A stretch of 64,000 nt of DNA from Paramecium pentaurelia (GCA_905183005.1 CAJJDO010000141.1:63910-127909); one strand, 5' to 3'. Positions 26,949 to 39,781 are shown, counted from the first letter of the stretch. Program-made: numbers and translations. Notes: a model not told the origin generated them from the sequence alone.

Positions 26949-27264
26949 TTAATAAGAAAAGTTCTATGGTTACGAATTGTTCATCTAGTACCAATAAGGG
27001 GCCATGCAATTTTAGTAATATTGCCAATAGTCTATATATATTATGTAAAAATGCTTACTATTTTATGAGGATATGGGATAGTAAGAGTAATAAGGGTTCA
27101 TTTACAAGGCTTAAAGAGAAATGTTTTTTTTTAAAATAACTTAATAATCTTAATTGCGTAAATTAAAGTTGGATTTATATACAATATTACCGGACAAAAC
27201 TCTTTAATTCGTCAAAAATTAATAATTAATATATAATATTATATAATACTTAAGAAAATATAAT
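26949..27264. other. Intergenic, nothing recognised
   Basis: Spacer between the SANT gene start and the stop of the next minus-strand gene. A short open stretch on the plus strand (26927-27139) has no features suggesting a gene. Confidence 0.5.
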
Positions 27265-28952
27265 TCAAGGAATTCTGGCTGTCTAATTCATGTTATTCGT
27301 CCTAACTGAGGAAGTATTTTTGACTTCATATACTGTCTATGTGACTATTGGTTATGTTTATTATCTTTTCTTTATGGATTATAACTCTGCTTCAGCCAAA
27401 GCCAATTTCTCTTAAACTTCAAAATATTTTTTATTTTAGTCTTCAAACTTCTTTTTCCATTGATTGGCTTCCTATTTTGAAAATATTAAAATATATATAC
27501 ATTAACATAATGTGTTACATAAGTCTCCGTTTTTGATTGGGATGATTATTAATTTTATAACATTGTTTCCATTTCTTCATTTTTTTCATTTAATTCTTTT
27601 ATTTATTAGTCCTTTTCCAGGAAAGTTCTTTAAACTTTTCTTAATTCTAACTCTAATTTAGCAATCTAATCCTTATATGATTATGCTTTATTATCTTAAT
27701 TCAATTAAACTTATAATTATAATTAATTGTGTTCTTAATATAAATTTTCATAATCTTGATTACTTTATTTTAGTTTGAGTTGCAATTATTCAATTTATTA
27801 TGATTATAAGTTTATTTTATTCTAAAATTCAGTTGGATTAATAATTTTAGTTTTAAGTAATCCATTTTCTCTATTGAGATTATCAATAACTTATCTTAAT
27901 CTACTCATTTCAGTATTTAATTAAGTTAATCTACTATCTTTATCTAATGATTCAGTTTCAATATCTTAAAATCTACCTTTCCATCTTTCCATCTCATTAT
28001 TTTTTTAATTATTCAAAACATTAACTCTTTCAACCTCTGTAGTCATCAAAGCTAATTTACTCTATAATTCTCTAATTTATTATTCCTTAGTTTTTTATAT
28101 CACACTACTTTCTTCATTGAATCCAAATATCTTAAATTCAAGATCTTTGTATTTCTTTTACCATTCTAATACTAAATCTTTTTGCATTTTAATTTCATGA
28201 TTCAAAATTATATTAGTCTCTTATAAATCTAAAATTAATATATATATATATAAATTACCTCTTTTAGTATTAGATAATTCTTATTCTACTCCATATTAAA
28301 ATCTAACTTCAGCTTCAAAATCAGCATATCTCTTTTTCCAAATATCAATTTCTTATTATAATTCAAATGCAATTTTCATATATTTTTATATCTCATCTTT
28401 CAGTTGATTTATTCTTGTTACATCTTCTCCAATTGATATTTTTTCAGTTGCTTAAACACTTCTAAGTTTAATATTTTCCATCTATAAACTATTCAATTAA
28501 TTTTCTAATTTTTGTATCTATTCTTAATATGATCTGTCTAATTCTTCTCTTTTTATCACTTAAACTGGATGTTCACTAATATGTATCTATTCTATAGTAG
28601 GTTTGATAGGCAATTAAATGGGTTGTACTGAGGTGATTTGTGGTCTAATATATGGTGATTGATTAATGTATGAAGGAATTGGCTTTTATGGTGAAATCAA
28701 TTATGGTTGCAATATTTATGATCTTATTGGGGAAACAAATGAATTCACATTATTTGGAGATGTTGTATATGCCATTGTTTATTATTCAGGGGAAGTATAT
28801 GGTTTAGATGGTGATTCATAAGTCTTCATTCCTGTCATTGGAGTTAAATGATGTAAATGTGAATCAGTAGTTGTAGTCATTTAATATTATTGTTTCTAAT
28901 CAGAGTTCCTATACAAAGTAGGTCGTTGTTCAGTTGTAACATTATCGTACAT
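27265..28952 (-). CDS. Long coiled-coil protein, 542 aa
   Basis: Introns at 28229-28258 and 27472-27500 leave 543 codons from ATG 28952. The N-terminal ~130 residues are Pro/Ser/Thr/Tyr-rich (for example PMTGMKTYESPSKPY and SPQKPIPSY). Residues ~140-510 are continuous heptad-type coiled coil (for example LDRSYQEQIQKLENQLN). The C-terminal tail (TQTVYEVKNTSSVRTNNMN) is short. This architecture suits a structural protein of cortex, basal body or rootlet, but that is only an inference. No enzyme motif. Confidence 0.7.
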
Positions 28953-29631
28953 TACTATTTTATTTTATCAAATAAATTTTTATTTTTTTTTAAATAAAAA
29001 GAATTCATATTTATAATCAAAAATTTAGTAATCTAATTATTGTAAATATTATTAAAAAATAACTACAAAAGTAAACTACAACTCAATCAGAATCTCATAA
29101 ATATCATAATATCAATCATAGAGATTCATTAGGGCCTTCCTATAATTCCACTCATTCTAAATGTATAATATTTTCCTATTAAATTTAACATACTTAACCA
29201 TTTAATAAGAATCCTCTTAATTTAAAATCTAAAAATTTTGCTAATAGGTATTAACTAATCAAATTTGTATAAAATTGTGAATAAAATGATAAATATAAAA
29301 TATTATATTTAAAAAATATATTCCCTAAGGTTTGTCCGAAGGTAACAAAGTATGAATAAAGTGCCATAATACTCTGGGAGTAGAAATTTAGAGATTGAGC
29401 AAAAATGAGGAGTCAAAGCCGATGAAGACTGTCTCTACACATAAAAGCTTGTTACTTTAGGACGGCACATTAACATAAACGAGATTTGTACTACATCTTG
29501 TATTAGGATTGCTCGTATCATAATTGATACTATCATCCCTTATCGTATTCTGATTTATTTAGTAATAATATCATTAAATCAAAATTATATAAACACATCA
29601 TAAAAAATAGTTAAAAGATAATTCTTAGGAT
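28953..29631. other. Intergenic region containing a GC-richer island
   Basis: AT-rich on both sides, with a clearly less AT-rich block at about 29321-29530 that is not convincingly coding and shows long-range complementarity (see the ncRNA entry). Confidence 0.5.
29334..29468 (+). ncRNA. Candidate structured RNA with a long helix and possible pseudoknot
   Basis: In otherwise very AT-rich spacer, GTCCGAAGGTAACAAAG (29334-29350) can pair with CTTGTTACTTTAGGAC (29448-29463) over some 14 positions with one mismatch, one G-T and a bulge. GTGCC (29361-29365), inside that loop, can pair with GGCAC (29464-29468) just outside, giving a pseudoknot topology. A shorter TAGAGA/TCTCTA pairing lies within the loop. 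The strand is not determined. I could not match it to U1-U6, U3, SRP, RNase P or telomerase RNA; no telomere template is seen. Confidence 0.3.
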
Positions 29632-30604
29632 TCAATACTAGTAATTCATAGACATCCTTTCATAAAATAAACATTATTACAAAAATCTAATCAAGAGTAA
29701 AATATGATTATCTAAATTCATCAAAATAATCTTTTTTAAATATAATAATTTAGTTTTTTGAAGATCCCAAAGAAAAATATAACCCGTATTATAAAAATCA
29801 TCCTAAATATATAATATCCTTATAAAGTTTAGATAGTTTATAGAGTTGCATCTTGGATTGAGAATACTTTTATTATACAAAAAGCACTAGTTATAAGTAA
29901 TAACTTTTTAAATATATTGATAGATCATTAGTGTCAAATGAAAATTACTTATGATTCCATTCATCATATTTTCCTTAATATATCTTATTACACCATTATC
30001 ATAAATACCAGAGTAGATTGTAGTATATTCAATTTTAATACATTTCATAACTTCATCATATACTTAAAGATCACAATTACAGCTGAATTCATGATCATAA
30101 TGATCCACAAAAGCTGACTATTTTACCTCTACTAAATGAGGCCAAATATTATAAAACTTCCATTAACTTTAATTTTTATTGAATCAAAACATTAAATACT
30201 AATGCACTTTAAGGTATTTAATCAATTTGTACTTTAATTCATGCAATATCTAAACTATAAACATTGTATAAAAATACTAGAGAATAGTAATTGACTATCT
30301 CTTGAGAAGCTCACTCTGATTTGACTAATTTTTTAAGGTTTTTATCTTTGATTTACTCTATGAATCATTAATAAAATATTAACTTGTTTTTACGACTTCC
30401 ATTTTGAATTGGAAGCAAAAAATAATAAATTCCCCAATTGCTCCATCTATTAGAGCCCTGCAAATGAAAATTCACAAGTGTATTAAATATATATTTTGAA
30501 CTTTTTTAAGTTGCAAAAAAAAGGCTAAATTTAATTAATTTTTCCTCGCTTCTTATGAAATATCCCTCAATATTTAAGACATTTGAAAAAAATACCAATA
30601 TCAT
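29632..30604 (-). CDS. Protein of about 295 aa, unknown; 5' end uncertain
   Basis: From ATG 30604, removing introns of 26, 26 and 33 nt (the last at 30167-30199) leaves 296 codons ending at TGA 29632. It reads as a globular protein (GYFIRSEEKLIKFSLFF, then QWKFYNIWPHLVEVKQSAF and HYDHEFSCNCDLQVYDEVM). The frame is open further upstream to about 30990 and could begin there. An alternative start at 30402 also keeps the frame with one intron. The Cys/His cluster HEFSCNC might bind metal. No family recognised. Confidence 0.45.
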
Positions 30605-31098
30605 AGTTTTAAGCAATATTTACAAAGATTAGAATGAAGGCTTATATTTCTTGTTAAAATATTCCTTTTGCCTTAGCAATAATCAATTTTTCATTCAGTT
30701 GAACATTATATCATTTAATAAACGCTTACTTAAAATAAAAATCTTCAATTGAAAATTTAATTAGTTTACATTAAATAGATATGGTATCTTTTCTTATCTT
30801 ATCAATTTGAACAAATTAAATTATAATTTTAATATTTTTATATAAAAAGCAGAAAATATAGGATATTCCAATATCTGTAGCTTAGAGATATGAGTGCGGC
30901 TTAATAAAATAAATAGATTAACTTATGAATAGTTAATGTGAATGAATTACTCTATAGTAAAACATAATTTTAATCATATTACAAATATATTGTCTTTCTC
31001 AATTCAAGAAAAATAGCTTAGAATGAAAGTCAAAATAATAACTGTTTTACTTTTTTAAGTGATTTATAAAATAAAATTTTATATTAAATGAATCCATA
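30605..31098. other. Unassigned stretch, possibly 5' exons of the preceding minus-strand gene
   Basis: The minus strand is open over most of this stretch in more than one frame, with plausible protein such as EYPIFSAFYIKILKLQF. I could not settle a start codon or splice sites, so no gene is called. Confidence 0.4.
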
Positions 31099-32403
31099 TC
31101 AGAAACTACTAAAATCAATCAATTATTCTGGATGCAAGATTCCCTTTAATACAACAAGTTGTTTATTTTCTGAGCATAAACTTCCTGGCCAATATTATGC
31201 AGCAGATTTTTATTAATCAAATATTCCTAACTGTTTGTAAAGTGCTGCTACCAATTCAGAACAAAAAAAGGTTCTTTCTTCCTTTAAAATAATATATAAA
31301 TATTAATTTTTACCTTATTCACCTATTTATTAATATCTTAAACTGTAGATTTTTATTTAAGCAATTTCATTGGAGTAAGTGAGTATTTTTTACCCATATT
31401 CTCATTAACAAATTCTTAAACAGTTTTTAAAAATGTATGATCTCTTTCAATTTCTAATTTTCTTATCATAATCTTTTCATACAACTCAAACCATTTCTCA
31501 TCAATCATATCCTCTATAGAGATTAATATTTTAAATACTCCAAGAACATAATCCAACTCCATAACAACCAGTGGCTTCTAATATGTACAATGAGCCTGAT
31601 GGAAATCTTAACAAAACAGCAGCATGATCATAATCAGACCCAGTTAATCCTCTCTAAATAAGACAATTAGCTCCATTTCCTCTAAATAGAAGAATGTCAC
31701 CAGTATCTCCTGTTTTCAAAAATTATTCGCATGATATTCTATCAGTCTAAATTTTACAATATGTTATACTCTCCAAAATCTAGGATATTTAACCAAGTTA
31801 TTGAGTATCTTTTTTGCCCCTTCAGAAGTGTCCTTGTTTTCCCTAACAACATGAAACCATTTCATTGTTTCTTAAGAAGTGCCAGCTTTAAAAATAAAGT
31901 TCTTTGTAGATCCACTTGGAATCAATCTAGAAATAGTGAGATAAGTGATACACAAATTCTATAATATTGCCATTTTGATCTTTTGTATCTTATAGGGAAT
32001 ACGACATTATATTAAAATCAAGAACTCCGAAAGGAGAACCTCTATTTTCAGGCAAGTAATAAACCAAGCGATTATCTTGACAAACTGCCCATCTCTATTA
32101 CCATCCTTATAAGTAATGTGGACTCTTTTTCAAAAGCATTCCTTCTAATTTTGGAGTTTTGTATTGTTCCCCTTTTTTTGTGACAATTGAGATATCTAAT
32201 TCTGCAACTACTATGGCATTTTCATCAATCTCAGGAATTTCATTATGGCCCATAAAATATGTGGACTTAAGTCCATTATGTTCTACAATAGTCTAATGTA
32301 ATTAATTTTGTGTTTATCCCTTGTTTTAGGCTCTATTTTTTTTATCCAATTTAGAAATAGCAAGAGCTGCCTTAAATTTTGCCTGGAAGTTGTTTTATTA
32401 CAT
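31099..32403 (-). CDS. PH domain fused to a permuted papain-like (YiiX/NlpC-P60 superfamily) domain
   Basis: Introns of 25, 23, 25 and 32 nt leave exactly 400 codons. Residues ~85-190 form a PH domain: GMLLKKSPHYLQGWQQRW opens it and the closing helix ETMKWFHVV carries the invariant Trp. Residues ~215-390 match the permuted papain-like fold: a TGDILLFRGNG strand, GSDYDHAAVLLRF with the histidine ahead of the cysteine, YILEATGCYGVGLCSW, and FFCSELVAALYKQLGIF with the likely nucleophile Cys. In this group the active-site order is His then Cys. Members act as peptidases, amidases or acyltransferases, and a PH domain would bring this one to phosphoinositide membranes; the substrate is unknown. 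The start is only 18 bp from the divergent Aurora start; a later Met (~residue 46) is possible. Confidence 0.75.
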
Positions 32404-32421
32404 TTTAATTATTAATAATAA

Positions 32422-35400
32422 ATGAGAAAGAAGAGAGCATTAAATGAATTCGAATTTGTAGAGAAAAAGGATAATGGAAAAGCTTAAGAAGAACTAGGAA
32501 AAGGAGCATTTGGAAGAGTACGTTTAGCAATTGATAAGTTGACTGATACAAAGGTAGCAATCAAAACGGTATTTAAATGAGAATTTATAAACCTAGATTC
32601 CCAAAAAAATACTTAAAGAAAATGCATAAGCTGAAAATATTAAGAGAGAGATAAAGTTGCATAGGAAATTAGATCATCCACATATTGTAAAATTGTATCA
32701 CTCCCTTGAAGATGATACAAATGTTTATCTTGTGTTAGAATACGTGCCAATGGGAAACTTGTTTGTTTATTTAAGAAAGCGTAAAACTCTGGAAGAATAA
32801 GAAGCATTCGTTTATTTCTTACAGACTGCATTAGCTATAGATTATTTGCATAAAAAGGGTATAATACATAGAGACTTGAAACCAGAAAATATTTTATTGG
32901 ATGCATAAGGTAATATTAAAATTTGTGATTTTGGATGGTCAGCAGAACTACAACCAGAAAGGAAAACATTTTGTGGAACATTGGATTACATGTGTCCAGA
33001 AATGCTAAACAGTTAGAATCATGATCATAGAGTAGATATATGGGCTATGGGAGTTCTATTATTTGAAATGTTACATGGTCATGCACCATATAATAAAAAT
33101 AGATCATCACAGGAAGTTGTTATATAAGCTATATTGAATGCAGCTAATACTAAAATACCTTTTAATGATAAAATTTCAAATGATGCTAAAGATTTAATTT
33201 AATCATTATTAAAAGTTAATCCTAAAGATAGATTGTCTATGGAAGAGATTTTCAATCAAAAATGGGTTAAAGCTAATGCAAGAACATTATAAATAAATAT
33301 ACCTGAATTTGTATATGAGAAAGGAGTAAATGAAACTGTTTAATCTATCTAAGATATTTCTATTGATTTTATTAATCTTACACAAACATCTAATAATTAT
33401 TAATCTTAGAAAATTACATAAACCTAATAAACATTATAATAAAAATAGGATAATTCAAATTTTTATTCTTAAAAATTGCCATCATCTTCACCATCATTAA
33501 ATAATTCAACTTATTAATAATAATAATAATATTAATAATAATAATATTAATAATAATAATAATCTACTACTCCAAATAAAAAACCATCATTTGATTAACT
33601 TTTTTAATCAACACATAATAATAATAATATTTAATTACCTTAATATGAATCAAATTCTAAATCTCCTACTAGATTAACACCAGAATAATAAAGATAAAAA
33701 AATGAATTACTAGGCATAAATTCTATAGAGAAATCTAAATAAATGGAATAATCTAATAGAATAAATTATTAAATGTAACAAAGTTAAGATATGTAAAAAT
33801 CTTAGATCAGAGATCAATCACCAAATTAATCTATGATGAATTCTAATTATTAAGGAATCTCACCACATAAAAATGATGTAAGTCCAAATAGCAGAAAACC
33901 TATCTTTAGTGATAAAATGGCTTAATCTCAAATGATTATTAATAAATATACTTAACAATCAAACAACTAATCAGGAATGTTTAAAAGTCAAGATATTGCT
34001 AACTAGCAATCCTAATAATCAGATGAATTTACAAAATATATGTAATAAGAATAAGAAAGAAAAAGAAAAGAAGAAGAATTTAGAAAATAATAATTAGCAG
34101 ATTTATAAAAAAGAGAGGAATAAAGACTATTAGATGAATAAAGATAAAGAGAAGAAAGGTAAAAACAGGAAGAACTAGAAAGAACAAGGAAATAAAGAGA
34201 ATAAGAATTAGAAAATTAAAGAAAAATTAAAGAATTTGAGGAAGAATAGAAACGTTTAAGAGAATTGGAAAAATTAAGAAAATAAAGAGAATAAGAAGAA
34301 ATATTATAGAAGTAAAGAGAGCAAGAGTTAGAAAAATAAAGAAGGGATTAAGGTTTAGAGTAAATAAGAAGGGAAAAGGAAGAATAAGAAAAATTAAGAA
34401 GGGAATAATTGAGAAGAGAATAGGAAGACAGAGAACGTAAAATTAGAGAATAGGAGGAATAAAGAAGAAGGGAAGAATAAGGAAAGAGAGAATAAGAAAA
34501 ATGGGAATAAGAATAGAGAGAAAGATTGAGAAAAGAGAAGGAAGAATAAGATAAAAGGAGATTATATGAAGAGTAATAATAAGAAAGGTTAAAATAATAA
34601 GAGAGATAAAAATAGCAATATGAGGAATAACTTCGATTATAGAAATAATAAGAATAGGATAGAAAATTACGAGAATATGAGGAATAAAAAAAATAATTAA
34701 ATAGATCTAATTCTAGAAATGTTAGAAGTTAAGAAACAGAGGAAGATAGATAAGCTAGGAAATTAAAAGAACTTGAACAAAAAGCAAGGTAAGAGTATTA
34801 ATAGCATTTAATAAATCAAAGTACTAGTAGTTATGCTAGTAAATAAATGACTGAAAGTAAGTAATAAAGAAGATAAATATCTGATGATGACCTTTTTGTT
34901 GCTAATAATAATAATTCATACATCCCATAAAAATAGAAGAATGATATGAATTAAGAAGAATTTGAATTAGAATAGAAACTACATAATATGTTAGTTTAAA
35001 ATCTTTAATTGGAATTACCACCAATTACAAAGACAATGAAACCTGATGATAATAGCAATCTTGATTGGGATATAAGTGTAATTGAATAATAATAGAAACA
35101 AGCTCCATTAATTGAATAATATGAAAATATGCAATAAATTTAAGTTTAGACTTAATAAAATAATAAATCTGTATCACCTAATGCTAGATAAACAAGATTT
35201 ACTCCAAGAGTTACTAAAATGGAGGAAAGGCCAACTCATATAAATAATATGTTAGATGATTAATTGGATGAATGGGATCTAAGTGAGGATCCTTAAATAA
35301 AATTACTCAATTAATTGATGGGGTAACCAGAGAGAGAAAAAAAGTAAAAACCAAAGTAAAATGTTAATTCAAGCATTAATAATGGATATTCATCTTAATC

Positions 35401-35925
35401 TTAATAGTAAATTTCTGTATCCACTTAACCTACAAATAAATTTAGTTTTGGAGAAAATAAAGCAAAATAAAATTTAAAGCCTGAAACAGTTGAAAATGTA
35501 GAAGAAAGCTTTAGACAAGATAGATCAATGAGAATGAACACTTCAAGAGATAGAAGTAGGAATAAGATACCTGCTAAATCTAACCCAAAATATAAGTAAA
35601 TCTAATAACAATAAGAACCAGTTGAAGAATAATATGATGAAGATTAATTAGAAGATTTAAAGAGATCAAAATCATCTAATTAAGAAAACACTTATGATTA
35701 AAAATTAAAACAATTTAAGAAATATGACTACGATCCATATTCTGTTAATTACAATAATTAAACTTAAGAATAGTATATAGAAACATAATATAATATAGAT
35801 ACAAACCAAGAAAGAGTAGAATAAGTGAAAGACAGAATAGAACTATTCCTTAGAGATCATCACAAGAAATGGATTTTTTTGATAGACTAAAATTTGCCTT
35901 TGGATGTTTATCTAAAAGACAATGA
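32422..35925 (+). CDS. Aurora-like protein kinase with a very long Gln-rich coiled-coil tail
   Basis: Introns at 32569-32596 and 35773-35798 leave 1150 codons. Residues ~25-285 are a Ser/Thr kinase: loop GKGAFGRV, VAIKT lysine, HRDLKPEN catalytic loop, DFGWSAEL, and KTFCGTLDYMCPEM as activation segment. The DFGWS and TFCGTLDY/PEM wording is typical of Aurora kinases, whose activation-loop Thr is present. The remaining ~860 residues are unusual. A poly-Gln/Asn tract encoded by TAA/CAA repeats (about 33510-33565) is followed by a huge Glu/Gln/Arg/Lys coiled coil, then a Ser-rich, basic C-terminus (QRSSQEMDFFDRLKFAFG). Typical Auroras are 300-450 aa with no such tail. A role in division or basal bodies is expected from the family. 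The tail may anchor or self-assemble. Confidence 0.85.
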
Positions 35926-36052
35926 ACATATAAAATTTATCACTAAGTTATTTTTCATAATAAATCATTATTTTTCTTTATTGATAAATAATGATATTAT
36001 TTATTGTTTAGAATTAATAGAATTAGTTAAATAAATAATTTGAAATTTGTAT

Positions 36053-36902
36053 ATGGGCTGCTGTTGTTAAAAGTAAAAGAAAAATTCATATTGGACAAAT
36101 AAAGAATGTAATCTTTTGATAAATTTACTTTATGATAAAACATGGAGAAAAAGGGATGTATAAGAATAGTATAAATAATTTGTTAGAGAAGTTCAAGATA
36201 AATAATAATTAAAAAGAAATTATAATTTATCTTTTTAAAACTCAGCTGATCTTTCAAAAATATGCAATAGTTTTAGAGAAGTAAGAGGAGATGGTAATTG
36301 TTTTTATACTGCTTTTGGATTTTAATATCTGCATTTACTTTTAATGACATATAATGACAATTAATTTAAAGATTTTCTGTTGAAATATGATCGAATTAAT
36401 ATGAAAATATTTTCAAACGATTTTAATATAGAAGATGAAAATATTTAGAGTAATTTACGCTAAGAATTTTTCATAAGATTATAAAAGTTGAGAGATATCA
36501 AAGATAAGTAAACAAGAGAATAAGAATTTATCAAATAGTTCTAAAATTATGAAAATTAAGAGGATATGGATTGTTGTTTATATGGATTATCCACAATATT
36601 TTTTAGGAATCTAGCTAATTAATCTATTGATGATAATAATTTGGCAGAGTTAATTCTTGATAGAGAGAATTTGTTAATTTGGGAAACTGAGTGTAATAAT
36701 AATGAAGTAGTAATATCTGCCCTTGCGAAGACTTTAAAAATGTATATATATATTTTCATATAATTTAAGAAAAATATAATTAGTATTTTTTTAGAATAAT
36801 GGATATGAATTGAAAGTGTATGAGGAGGAATAAAAAGACTCATTGATATTGTTGATTAAACCAGGTCATTACAATATTGGATTAAATTTATAATAAAATT
36901 GA
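36053..36902 (+). CDS. Otubain-type (peptidase C65) deubiquitinase with lipidation-prone N-terminus
   Basis: One intron at 36742-36769 leaves 274 codons. The catalytic cysteine box REVRGDGNCFYTAFGFQYL lies at residues ~83-101 (Asp, Gly-Asn-Cys), and the histidine motif KPGHYNIGLNL is at the extreme C-terminus, the order and spacing of otubains (usual length 230-290 aa). These cysteine peptidases remove ubiquitin from proteins. The start MGCCCQKQKK, Gly2 followed by three cysteines, fits N-myristoylation plus palmitoylation, suggesting attachment to a membrane; that is inference. It follows the Aurora gene by 130 bp. Confidence 0.85.
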
Positions 36903-37085
36903 GAATAAATAAAATGATCAATAATAAATTATGAACATTTTAAACTAAAACTTCATTATTTATAGAAATATAAAGTTGTATTAGTAAATATTTTTATGTT
37001 ATGTATAAATAAGTTTATATATGAATTATAATATAATAATATTTTTATTAATTTGTTAATTACTTTTCATAAATTATTAGTGTTA

Positions 37086-39542
37086 ATGTCGTCTAATATT
37101 TTTTAGAATATATGTCGAATTCACAACAGTGAAGTAATTGCTATTAAACTGTCTGCCAATAAGTAACTAGATGATATTCTTATGTGTGTGTATTGTTTAA
37201 CAGGAAATGCACAATAATCTGTTGTGCCTATAAATGAAATCTAAAGATTCTATGAAACTAAAATTACAATAATTAAATAGTTAGAAATGGAAAAGCATTT
37301 ATTAATTAAGACATCTCTTGGTATAATAATGGATACTTTGAATTAGTTGAAAAAAGATTTAAATGTTTAATTGGATAAAGGAATTAGATTGATTCAAAAC
37401 CAATTATAAATGGAGAATCAAAAATGTACAAGTGAGCATAATATTAATGAAGATAATGAGAAGACTTTGACTGATTATATTCAATTAATAGTTGATAGTA
37501 AATTCAGTTACTGTTAATACGAAGGAAATGAAGATTAATTTAGTTGGATCTAATCACTATATCAAGAATTAAAGAGATTCAATAAAATTTCAGAAGTATA
37601 ATACTGCTTTTTAATATTGGAAGATCTAAAAAAATAATATTTAATAAAAGATTAGAATATAAAGACACAAAATTAAATTTAACAATTTTATTAATCGATT
37701 TCTTCTCATTAATTAAATGAGAGAACTCCTAAATTAGATTTTAATTGTAAAATACACAGCAAAGAAATTATATTATTTGATTTGAATCCAGAAACAGAAA
37801 AGCATTAGCGATTATGTTGTGTGGAATGTATGCCATCTAATTATGTATCATTAAATAAAGCATAGGATATATGGTAATAATTTGAAGCTAAAAAAATTAA
37901 TTATTTCTAATAATAAATATTAAATAAAGAATAACAATATGAACAAGTCTAAGAATAGATTATTAAAATTGAATAATAAATTATAGAATAGATCAAAGAT
38001 CTAAGGATTAATTTCGAATAGAATCTATTGATGATCAAATAAAAAAATAATTAATACCTTAATTTAATTAAGTAGGATTTCTAAAATCTAAATCAGACTG
38101 AATTATTAGAAAGAGCTGAAATTTTAAGTAAAACAGAAGAAATGTAATAAATAATAATTTCTTAAGAATATTAAGAAATCTAAGATTCTGTTCTACATTA
38201 ATTGAAAAAGTAGATTTAGCAATTATAACATTATTAATAAAATTTATATGATAATCTAAGATCTACATTATGTAATTCTCAAGAAATAAGTAAAGCTACA
38301 AGTTAATCAGATTAATAAAATAATATTAATAATTTACATTATTAAATTACTGAAAATCGAGAATATTCAAATAGTAATTAAATGGAATTTTTTACATAGA
38401 GATCTTAAGAATCTCTAGATTGGTAAAAAAATAGCAATGAAAATTAAAAAGAATTTAATAATTAAACTATGTAAACATTAAATATTATGAATGAAAATCG
38501 TTAGACTAGAAGTGCTTCTGCTTAGGTGAAATCTAAAATGAAGGAAAATGAAAAATAAATAATAGAAGAACACTAAATGGAATTTTAAAATGAAAATAAT
38601 TATGAATTAATTGATAGATTTCCTTAAGAATAGAGTTGTCATGCTTTATAATTTAATTATGATAATCAAATAATGATTAGTGGTTGTTAAAATGACATAA
38701 CAGTTTGGGAACTCAAAAATGGAAAAATATCCAAAAAATAGTAATTAGAAGGTCATTCAAATTTAGTCATTTCTTTGTTTTTCAGTTTTACTAAAAATGA
38801 ATTTATATCTGGAAGTACAGATAAATCAATTAGATATTGGTAAATTATTGATAATGCATGGGTTTGTTCATAAATATTATTAGGACATAAAAGATAAATA
38901 GATTGTTTATTATTGGATAATAAATGTAATTAAATAATATCATGCAGTTGTGATAAATCAATAAGAATATGGAGAAAAAATGAATAATTAAAATGGATAT
39001 AAGTTTAAGTATTAACCAATCATTAAGCCTATGTTCGTTGTATAAGTTTCAGCAAGTCTTAAGAGTAGTTTGTATCTTGTGGAGAAGATAAGATGATAAT
39101 AATTTGGGAAATTGATGAATTTAAAGAATGGAAATAGAAATAAGTAATTAGAAATGATGACTATGGATATAGAATATGTTTTGTTGAAGATGACTTATTA
39201 TTATGGTAACCAAGAAATATTAATAAAGCAATTATATTTTAATGGGAAAGCAACTCAAATTAATTTATTTAGAGTAATTAAAATATATAATTAAATTAAT
39301 CAAGTAATGGATATCAAAATTTTTTTCCATCTATTTATAATTAATATAAATAAGTAGTAATAAATAAACATGGAAGATATGTATATATTTTAAAAAAAGA
39401 ATAAAACAATACTTTTTTGATTTCTTAAGTGATAGAAGTGGGCCATTATTGTAATTATGGTTCATTATCACCTAATGGTGAATATTTGGTGATATGGGAT
39501 GAAGGATCTAAAAATTTTTAAATAAGAAAAGCCAAATTTTGA
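37086..39542 (+). CDS. WD40-repeat protein with N-terminal Cys/His motifs, 818 aa
   Basis: An intronless 819-codon frame. The N-terminal half has two Cys/His segments of similar shape, CRIHNSEVIAI...LMCVYC near residue 10 and CKIHSKEIILFDLNPETEK...RLCCVEC near residue 220, resembling half B-box or RING-like zinc sites. They are separated and followed by long Gln-rich coiled coil. From about residue 500 to the end come WD40 repeats (MISGCQNDITVWELKNGK, FISGSTDKSIRYWQI, ISCSCDKSIRIWR, VSCGEDKMIIIWEI), enough for one propeller, probably seven with weaker blades. Such proteins act as scaffolds; no enzyme motif. Many ciliate paralogues with this layout are known. Confidence 0.8.
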
Positions 39543-39781
39543 TGATTTTTTATAAGATATTCATCATTAATATTTTTAATTGTTTTTAAAACTCAATATT
39601 ATTGATTATATTGAGTAAAGTAATATATTATTAATACATGTTTAATTAATCCGTAATTGAATGATTCTAAGTGTTATTTATGATTTGTTTATTGAAGTTA
39701 AATCAGTATTAAATTGGCAAAGATTTATATGGATTACAATAACATTTATGCCTAATAATAAAATTTCAAAAGTAATTCAAT

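Noticed and set aside
29380..29570. Coding exon in the GC-richer island
   Set aside because: An open frame exists on the plus strand but has no start, no clear splice sites and no protein-like pattern; RNA structure explains the composition better.
33510..33565. TAA microsatellite or cluster of stop codons
   Set aside because: It is in frame with the kinase gene and encodes glutamine/asparagine in this code.
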